The position numbers and the translations under genes are program-made. Positions 57,187-64,000 of a DNA stretch of 64,000 bases are shown one piece after another. Origin of the DNA: Corythucha ciliata (lineage: Eukaryota > Arthropoda > Insecta > Hemiptera > Tingidae); contig CM075939.1 in assembly GCA_038030265.1 (NCBI GenBank), forward strand, positions 37,987,253-38,051,252, given 5' to 3'. The number at the start of each line of letters is the position of its first letter. Position 1 is the first letter of the stretch. The notes beneath the pieces are model-generated. The model ran no database searches, had not been told where the DNA came from, and saw only the letters and a list, made by a program, of their open reading frames with translations.

Positions 57187-58827
57187 GTGAGTCCAACCAC
57201 TTGGGTTAACGGGCTGAAAAAAAAAAAAAAAAAAAAGGTTATTGGTATCACTTTTTTATAAGGGTGACTCCGTAACTTTAAGACAGCAAATTTATTACTG
57301 GTAGCGATGTAAATTAATTCACGAACCCCTTCCCCTCATAATTTAATCCTAAGTAACTCAATAGTTGAAGCATGCGCCTCCAGGTATTCATTCTACTACA
57401 TATTTTCTTCGTTCCTTTTCACTGGGTTTTGTTCGCTTGAATATTTGTAATGATCGAAATACGACCCTTCGCCATTTTTACCCCCTGCGCCAACCCCAAC
57501 CCTTCAATCAATCAACTTTTATTATTTTCCATTTGAGTTTTTGTAATGCAAAACTTTTGAAAGATTATACCGACGTATTTATATTATGATTATGAATTTT
57601 TCTTGAGCAGAATCCCAAAACAATGCTGGCGCTGTGCTCATACCTCATTCACTAAGTCGTTCCTTTATGCAATCCATCTTTTTAAGCCCTCTCTTCATGC
57701 CGACAATTGCTTATGGATGCCAGTGCTTCATTACAAAAGAGAGTGAGAGGGTGTTGCAGAGCAAGGGCAATGCGTTCTCTCCTCAAGACAATGTTTAAAC
57801 TCATTAATAAAGTGACTCGCGTAGGTACGGGGTTGGCGAGACTCTTCGTTTCAAAGGAATACGTTATTACAGGAAGCAAGAAAGGGGGAGGGGCATTAAT
57901 TCCTTTGAAGGTAAATTCTTAGTATAGTGAGCTTAAAGTTCGTCCACGCACTTTGCAGCAACCCGTTTTCCTGCTTAGACGGAGTCATCAACGTCCTTTG
58001 TTGTTTTACGTCAAGGGTGAATCGACGGTAAAGGGACCGCCACCACCGCTCTGTCACCATGCCGCTTGTTGCCCCAATTTTAGAGGCGAAATGTAGGGAT
58101 ATTGAGTCCGTGCGTCGAAGAGGCTTGAATAGAAAAAGCTTGGTTTCACGGCGAGGCCTATACAAGGAATGTGTACGAAGGAAGTTTCGTACACTAGTAT
58201 CTTTTAGGAGGGCCTCTTTACTTGATTCCTAAAATAACATTGCCCCAATAAATTCCTCTGCCCTTTCCAGTTCTTTTTTTCTCGAAAGGATCAAAGAGAA
58301 TGGGATCACTCCTCCATTGCTTCACTTATACTTTTTGTATCACCACTTTTATTCAAGTTTGTATTATTTGTAACGTCATTCATTGGAGTGCCTATTATTC
58401 GACAAGTTGCAAATATTATTGTACAACGTTTAACAGACTCGTCGCCCACCCGCGATTCATAATTTTCAATTCTGACATGAGAAATTCTACACAGAGGTCT
58501 ACAGAGACTCGTTTTCAAAATAAGTTAATAACATTAGCGCCCTTGATCTGACAATAAGATTAATCGACGGCTGCTTTTAGCTGAAACGCTTACATAATTG
58601 CGGTCAAGTTTTATAACAACCGTCCTGAATCCAACATAGGAAAATAAATTCTAGCTCAACATCTGTCAAAACAATCTACCTGGCTGCAGAAATGAAATGA
58701 TAAGATTCTCGGCGGATATACGTTTTAATCAACGTCAATGTGTGTTTGAAGTGACATTATCAGAATAGGAAAGGGCTTAACTCGATGGTGTTATGCCACC
58801 AGTAAGGCCTAGATCTGATTTGACAAC
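57187..58827. other. No gene recognised; possible LINE scrap near 57.7 kb
   Basis: An A-run (57219-57238) and a short plus-strand stretch reading LFMPTIAYGCQCF then LQKRVRGCCRARAMRSLL (57690-57790) faintly resemble the C-terminal part of a LINE reverse transcriptase. Too short to call. The rest is AT-rich. Confidence 0.35.
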
Positions 58828-59006
58828 TATTATATTTATTAGAAACGACGGCATATTGATGAATCGAATGTTAAGAAACTTTATTTAATGAAAAAACGAT
58901 TATACAGTAGTTGAATAGAAAAAGCAGGAGCGTCTCACTCTGAACGATATGATAACACTAACTAAAACCTTTTTTGGTACCTGGGGACAGCAATATGAAC
59001 ACAACA
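58828..59006 (-). repeat. Gypsy 3' LTR
   Basis: Begins TGTTGTGTTC on the minus strand directly after the polypurine tract, includes AATAAA-containing AT-rich sequence (cattaaataaagtttc) and ends near tttctaataaatataata. About 179 bp, short for this superfamily. Confidence 0.75.
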
Positions 59007-59088
59007 GTTCTTCCCCACTTGAAAAACTAAGCTTTGAAGCTTTGAATAAAAATTGAAAAACGAGTTAAAAATTGAAAGAAAAATGACT

Positions 59089-62000
59089 CTACAAATTTAA
59101 CCTGGTAACAGGTTTTCGTGGTCTAGCAGATCGTCTGAGCGCCGATTGCGGCGACGCAGTGACAAGCGGCTCCGGTCCGGAATCGCTTGTTTCGTTCGTT
59201 GTGAAGTTATCTTGAAGTTGCTTGCCCATTTCACGAGTTTGGCGGCTACGTATGGGCGTAGCTGATGCAACCAGCGGTTTGGCCGGTGATGACATCGGGA
59301 AGGTGAAGGAAACCCTTGTTCCCTCTGGATGAGATTGTTCTCGGGTCGAAGTCTGTTTTGCCGAAATCGGGCATTCCGAGTAGCGTAACTGGTCGATATG
59401 TCGTTTCAAAACATACCCGTTGTCCAATTTGATGCGGTAATGCATGGAGCCCAACTTCTCGGAGACTGTGCCCAAACACCAGTTGGTGCCTCGGGCGTAA
59501 TTCCGAGAGAGCACACGGTCACCCACGCTGAAAGCGCGGATTGGCTGGCTTCATATGATGGGTTTGATGAATTCTGTTGGGCGTAACAGATGTAGACGCG
59601 TTCGGATTTGTCGTCCGTAATGTAATTCCGATGGAGTTTTTCCATTAACCAAAGGCGTCGATAGGTATTGGAAAATGATTTCTTGTAGTTTGGCGTCTAT
59701 GTTCGATGGATTGTTGTGAAGCATGGACTTAAGCTTCTTTTTGAATGTCTGCACTGTACGCTCCACCTTTCCGTTTGTCGCCGGATGATTCGGCGCAGAA
59801 GTTCTATGGTGTATGCCATTTGAAGCCATGAAATTTTGAAATTCAAGCGACGTAAATATTGAAGCGTTGTCTGAAAACAAAATGTATGGCAATCCATGCC
59901 GAGCAAAGAGGCGTCGTAATGCCGAAATAGTCGTTGAAGACGTGGGAGCTGTTCGAAATTGTATAATGTCAACGTACTTCGAAAAAGCATCGACTACGAG
60001 CAGGAAATTGATGCCATGTAACTCGGCGAAGTCTATATGAATTCGTTGCCAGGGTTCTGTAGCAGCTTCCCAGGGATGGTGGGGTGCCTTCGGAGCAACT
60101 TTTTGCTGAAGTGAGCACGCCTCACACGACCTGACAAGACTTGCGATGCCCTGATCGATGTTCTTCCAATACACGGTGGAACGAGCAATCGCTTTCATTT
60201 TTTCGATTCCGCAATGGGTGGCATGAAGTTCTCGTAAAACATAAGGTTGCAATGAGTTGAGAATTACAACTCGATTTCCACGGAGTATGACCCCATTGTG
60301 AAGGGAAAACTCTCGGTTTGATGAACAGGAAGCGATTTCGTCTATGAGTTTAGCCAATTCGGAATCTTTGTTCGTTTCCTCCCGAAGTATGGCGGGTGTT
60401 ACTGTAACATCATCGACGACGCGGTTGACCAGAGTTTCATAGAATTCGGACGATTCGTCGTCGCAGTCGTCTTCTGAGGTTCGTTTTGTCGGAATCCGGG
60501 ACAAGAAATCAGCTTTCTGGTTGAATTTTCCAGGACGATATTTGATCGTGTATTTAAATTGTCGGAGCCACATGGCGTATCGGGTTAAGCGATGTGCTGT
60601 AACGGTCGGAAGAGCTTTGTCCGGTTCGAATATGGTTTTCAGTGGTTGGCTGTCCGTAATTAGCGTAAATTCAGCACCAAATAAGTACTGAAAAAGCCGA
60701 CGCGTTGCCCAAAAAATGGCGGTCGCTTCGCGATCTATTTGACTGTATCGCTGTTCCGTTTTCGTAAGTGTACGCGAAATGAATGTAATAGGTCGGGTAA
60801 CGTTATTGATGGTTTGCGATAAGACAGCACCGATACCGAAAGGACTGGCATCCGTTTCCAGCGTTAAAGGTACTCCTGGTGTATACGTAGCTAACACTCT
60901 GTCGGTGAGCATTTCTTGTTTGATCTTTTCGAAGGCAGACTGGCAGGCTGGTGTCCAGTGAAACGTAGCGTTCCCTTTCAACGCGTTCAGCGGTTTTAAA
61001 ATCGTTGAAGCGTTCGGAATAAACTTCATGTAGTATGTCACGAATCCGAGGAATGTTTCTAATTCTTTTGTGTTCGACGGCGGCGTAGCGTTCTCTACTG
61101 CAGCCAGTTTAGATGGATCTTTTTAAAGCCCGTCGCCTGAAATGACATGTCCCAAATATTTTAGCTCTTTTTCGAAAAATCGGCATTTTTGTCTATTTAG
61201 TTTGATCCCAAAAATCTTCAGTCGTTCTAATAGCCCAATGACGTTCTTGTAACAGTCTTCGTACTTAGCACCATGGACGGCAAAATCGTCGAAATAATTT
61301 ATCACGCCGGGACAGCCTTTTACAATCGGTTCGATAACGGAGTGGAAAATACTAGGAGCTGTAGCTAGTCCGAAAAATAAACGCTTCGTACGATACGCTC
61401 CACGGTGTGTCGATAACGCGGCGATTTTCGAGCTTTCCTCGTCTAACTCGATGTGTAGGTACGCCTTTGAAATGTCTAAAACACAGAAATAGTGGCTGTT
61501 ATTAAGACGGTTGAATAAATCTTCGACTTTTGGAATAGGATGGCGAGCCGGCACCAGTTGTGGATTGACGGTGGCGCTATAATCTGCGCAAATTCGAACG
61601 GTATCGTTCGGTTTGGGGAAGATAACCAACGGGGTGCCCCACTGACAATATTCGATTTTTTCGATGATCCATTGCGCTTCGAGTAAGTCTAATTCCGCAT
61701 CGACCTTGGAGAGAATCGAATAAGGAACTGGTCGCGCAGGCGCGTAAACGGGTGTAGCATCAGAACGCAACTGTAGTGTGCAGGTAACGTCGGGAATTTT
61801 ACCAACACCTGGGCCGAAAACCTCTGGGTATTTGCTGATTAAATCCGACAGTTCGATTTTAAAAACCGAATTCGATGGTTCTGTGGTTTTTATCGAGTAT
61901 AAGTCCAGAATGCGTCGTTTCCGCACCCATATCCGGCCCAAAATAGGGGACAAAGGCTCGTCAACGATGAATAAGACAGGCTGTGCTTCATTTTGTTTGT

Positions 62001-63342
62001 ATCGGACGTGCACAGTAATATAACCTTTGGGCGTGATGTACTGGTTATTGTAAACACGGAATCGAACGTGTGGGCATGGTCGAATCGTACAGTGCAACTG
62101 TAACTAACGAAGATCATGAAAAGATAAAATGGATACGGCTGCACCAGTATCCAGTTCGAATATTTGACTGATTCCGTCTAATTTGACGCTTACTTGAATT
62201 TTCTGAGCGAGTCCTTTGTCGGCCGAAATATCGAATACTGTGTGTTCGTTCGACTGAATGACTTGTAACACGTCGAACTCGACGTTTTGAACGGCCAATC
62301 GTGTTTTCCTACTTCGGATACAAATTTCAGCGATGTGACCCGTTTTGTCGCACGCCGTACAGTGGAGCTTATGACGGACGGTGCACTTGTTTGACCTGTG
62401 CCCCTGTTTGCCGCATGAGAGGCAGATGTCCTGCATGCCCAATTTAGCCAGGAAATCACTGTTGTAGATTTTCGCAGGGCCCGGTGACTTAGTCCTGTCA
62501 CGCTGCACTCGCTTCGGTGTCAAGCGTTCGCGAGATTTCGTACGACCTTTACGACTCTGTGTATTAAAATCACTTGAAATTTTATGAACGGGAACGGACG
62601 GGGTTGACGGCTTGAACTCCTCCACATTTTCCTTTTTTGCGGTTTCCAGGGCCAAAGCCGTTTCGATAGCCTGGTCCAAGGTGAGGTCTTTGTTCTGTAA
62701 CAGTTTCTCGCGTATCGAGAGATCAGAGAGCCCCCCAATGAATAAGGTTTGGAAAATTGCGTCTGACATACCTTCAAGGATATCCGGCCACTTACACCGT
62801 TGGTTGAGTAGTTTTAAGGCAGCAACGTAATCCGCAATTGTTTCTGCTTTGTTTTGTTCACGTTTGGAAAATTTGTAACGCTGTGTGGTCAGGTTTGTGG
62901 ACCGATCATGACGTTTTTTAAGTTCTTTGACCACTTCGTCGTAAGGAACGTCGGAAAGGCGTTCACGTTTGAACGTAGCCTTTAAGTCTGTAAATTCATT
63001 TCGATGGAGACAACCTAGGAGTAACGTGGTTTTCGAATGGTCGAACTGCGTTTGTTGTTCGGGTGTAAGCTGAGGACCTTGTAGGAACCCTCGCATGTCG
63101 AGAAAATTCTCAAACCGTTCGAGATAATTACTAAATTCTTCCTCTTTCGGGTCAAATTTATCAAACGTAAGGTTGTGACTCACGATATTTGTGGATGCCG
63201 TCGAGCGATTCTGAGACTCCTGTTGTTGTTGAGGCAGAAGACGTTGAAGGGCCTGATTTTGAATTTGTAGGGTGGCCAGGACGGCAGCATCAAAACCAGC
63301 ACCCCGAGGCCCTTGGGCGGCGGCTGGGTCGACTTGTGCCAT
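59089..63342 (-). pseudogene. Gypsy gag-pol polyprotein, single frame with three in-frame stops
   Basis: From ATG at 63342 one reading frame runs 1,417 codons to 59089, broken only by TAG (codon 413), TAA (codon 740) and TGA (codon 1264), with no frameshift. Gag: Gln-rich start (QQQQ), capsid-like helical region, and two CCHC knuckles (CLSCGKQGHRSNKC, CTACDKTGHIAEIC). Protease: FELDTGAAVSILS, cut by the TAG. Reverse transcriptase: GTPLVIFPKPND, LDISKAYLHIELD, and catalytic YFDDFAVHG. RNase H: LTLETDASPFGIGAVLSQ, LITDSQPL. Integrase: H-X3-H and C-X2-C zinc site (LHATHCG, CEAC), then HIDFAEL, FSDNASIF, TNGKVERTVQ as the D,D,E residues. A chromodomain-free tail follows (DRVLSRNYARGTNW). Gag and pol in one frame is usual for part of the Gypsy group. 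The stops make this copy inactive unless read through. Confidence 0.85.
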
Positions 63343-63381
63343 GAGTAACGCGATGAACGTTTACCGCGGACGAACCATGTT

Positions 63382-63400
63382 CGTTTATCCTCGTCGCCAG
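63382..63400 (-). promoter_or_regulatory. Primer-binding-site-like sequence of the Gypsy element
   Basis: CTGGCGACGAGGATAAACG follows the LTR end on the minus strand; TGGCGACG-type sites occur at this place in many Gypsy elements. The gag ATG lies 40 bases further on. Confidence 0.6.
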
Positions 63401-63402
63401 TT

Positions 63403-63491
63403 TATTATATTTATTAGAAACGACGGCATATTGATGAATCGAATGTTAAGAAACTTTATTTAATGAAAAAACGATTATACAGTAGTTGAAT
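63403..63491 (-). repeat. Gypsy 5' LTR remnant
   Basis: Identical over 89 bases to 58828-58916. The missing 5' part would have contained the promoter region, so the copy probably cannot be transcribed from its own LTR. Confidence 0.85.
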
Positions 63492-63878
63492 TGGGAAAGG
63501 ACTCGGCAGGTTACGATCGAGTTGGCATTGCATTGTTATCTATTCCTGGTTGCCCCGTTCATGTAAGTTCTACATTGGAAGCTTGCTGCAAATCGGTTTT
63601 TTTTTTTCAATAACTCAGTCTTGATGGCTTTGTGGGCATCAAAATTACGTAAAATGGAACTTAAGTGACTACGCTGGGGGATTATCGAAGGAAGGATCGC
63701 CGCTATCTAAAAAAAATGAAAATAAATCGGTGCCGGTCCTTGCTGGTGAGTATTCTATCGCTCAACATTTGACATCTTGTCATCAATAAAAATCGGACAA
63801 CTTATTTCAATCGTAGTGTCCTTTCTAGTACAAAGGTTCATTAGTGGAAATTCTACAGACGCTCGTCATTTCCCGGTG
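63492..63878. other. No gene recognised
   Basis: Flank of the Gypsy element. Contains T-run (63598-63607) and nothing I can identify. Confidence 0.4.
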
Positions 63879-64000
63879 ATGTCGAGCTTGGGTAATGTAA
63901 ATTACCTCGTTGACGTGGTGAGTGCATTCACACAAGAGGAATTTCGCGATTTGAAATCACTTGAACCGCAACACGTCGAAAGAAGTGGCTTAGTTAGTAC
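63879..64000 (+). CDS. Possible gene start, cut by the window end
   Basis: An ATG opens 40 codons without a stop to the end of the window, with protein-like composition (NYLVDVVSAFTQEEFRDL, then KSLEPQHVERSGLVS). The family is not recognised. The frame may be chance, as 40 codons is short; the continuation beyond the window decides. Confidence 0.3.
   Translation, partial: MSSLGNVNYLVDVVSAFTQEEFRDLKSLEPQHVERSGLVS

Larger units (their letters stand above)
58828..63491 (-). mobile_element. Ty3/Gypsy LTR retrotransposon with truncated 5' LTR
   Basis: On the minus strand: remnant of the 5' LTR (63403-63491), primer-binding site, one long gag-pol frame, a polypurine tract AAGTGGGGAAGAAC (59007-59020), and the 3' LTR (58828-59006). 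The 89 bases common to both LTRs are identical, so insertion was recent. The 5' LTR lacks its upstream part, because sequence beyond 63491 is unrelated. No env-like frame. Domain order PR-RT-RNase H-INT is that of Ty3/Gypsy. Confidence 0.85.

Noticed and set aside
57682..57922. Possible LINE reverse transcriptase C-terminus (LFMPTIAYGCQCF..)
   Set aside because: Only two short motif-like stretches in different frames; not enough to claim a family.
62095..62106. Programmed stop read-through between gag and pol of the Gypsy element
   Set aside because: The TAG falls inside the protease domain, not at a gag/pol border, and two more stops follow; simple nonsense mutation is more likely.

Overview
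The window is eukaryotic nuclear DNA, most likely from an arthropod and probably an insect. It is AT-rich and gene-poor, with short GT-AG introns (82-93 nt). It holds many retroelement remnants and one compact intact gene for an arthropod-type secreted, PVPV-repeat cuticle-like protein. I see no bacterial operons, CRISPR arrays or rRNA. The order (for example Hemiptera) cannot be fixed from the sequence. Family calls rest on motifs read by eye; no database search was run.

Layout. 1-7 kb: a ~626-bp segment present twice, 6.2 kb apart, plus weak repeats. 7-12 kb: a repeat landscape of degenerate minisatellites invaded by two palindromic elements with hammerhead-ribozyme-like cores, a Jockey-type LINE 3' end with poly(A), and a piggyBac-like MITE with a TTAA-type target site. 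15.4-17.5 kb: a CR1/L2-like LINE remnant (+). 22.8-24.8 kb: a Copia remnant interrupted by a Penelope-like element (GIY-YIG endonuclease, inverted terminal repeats, 12-bp target duplication). 25.3-28.4 kb: a deleted BEL/Pao LTR retrotransposon (-) with a tandemly duplicated gag segment. 32-34 kb: degenerate minisatellites. 36-38.5 kb: pieces of two or more LINEs. 39.8-40.4 kb: a fold-back structure holding a tRNA-like sequence. 41.1-45.8 kb: a LOA/R1-like LINE (-) whose ORF1 region contains three spliceable exons of a DUF4806-type host gene, in frame with the downstream ORF. 48.2 kb: a palindromic MITE. 50.3-51.35 kb: the intact cuticle-like gene (-). 52.7-55.9 kb: two CR1 fragments (-). 58.8-63.5 kb: a Ty3/Gypsy retrotransposon (-) with one gag-pol frame and three stop codons.

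The sequence reads mostly as layered transposon insertion and decay around one clear host gene. The parts most worth following up are the DUF4806-like/LINE chimera and the set of palindromes carrying hammerhead-like motifs of the kind known from Penelope-like elements. The two orientations of one minisatellite family, 20 kb apart, and the shared loss of the same catalytic aspartate in two neighbouring CR1 fragments are also of interest.
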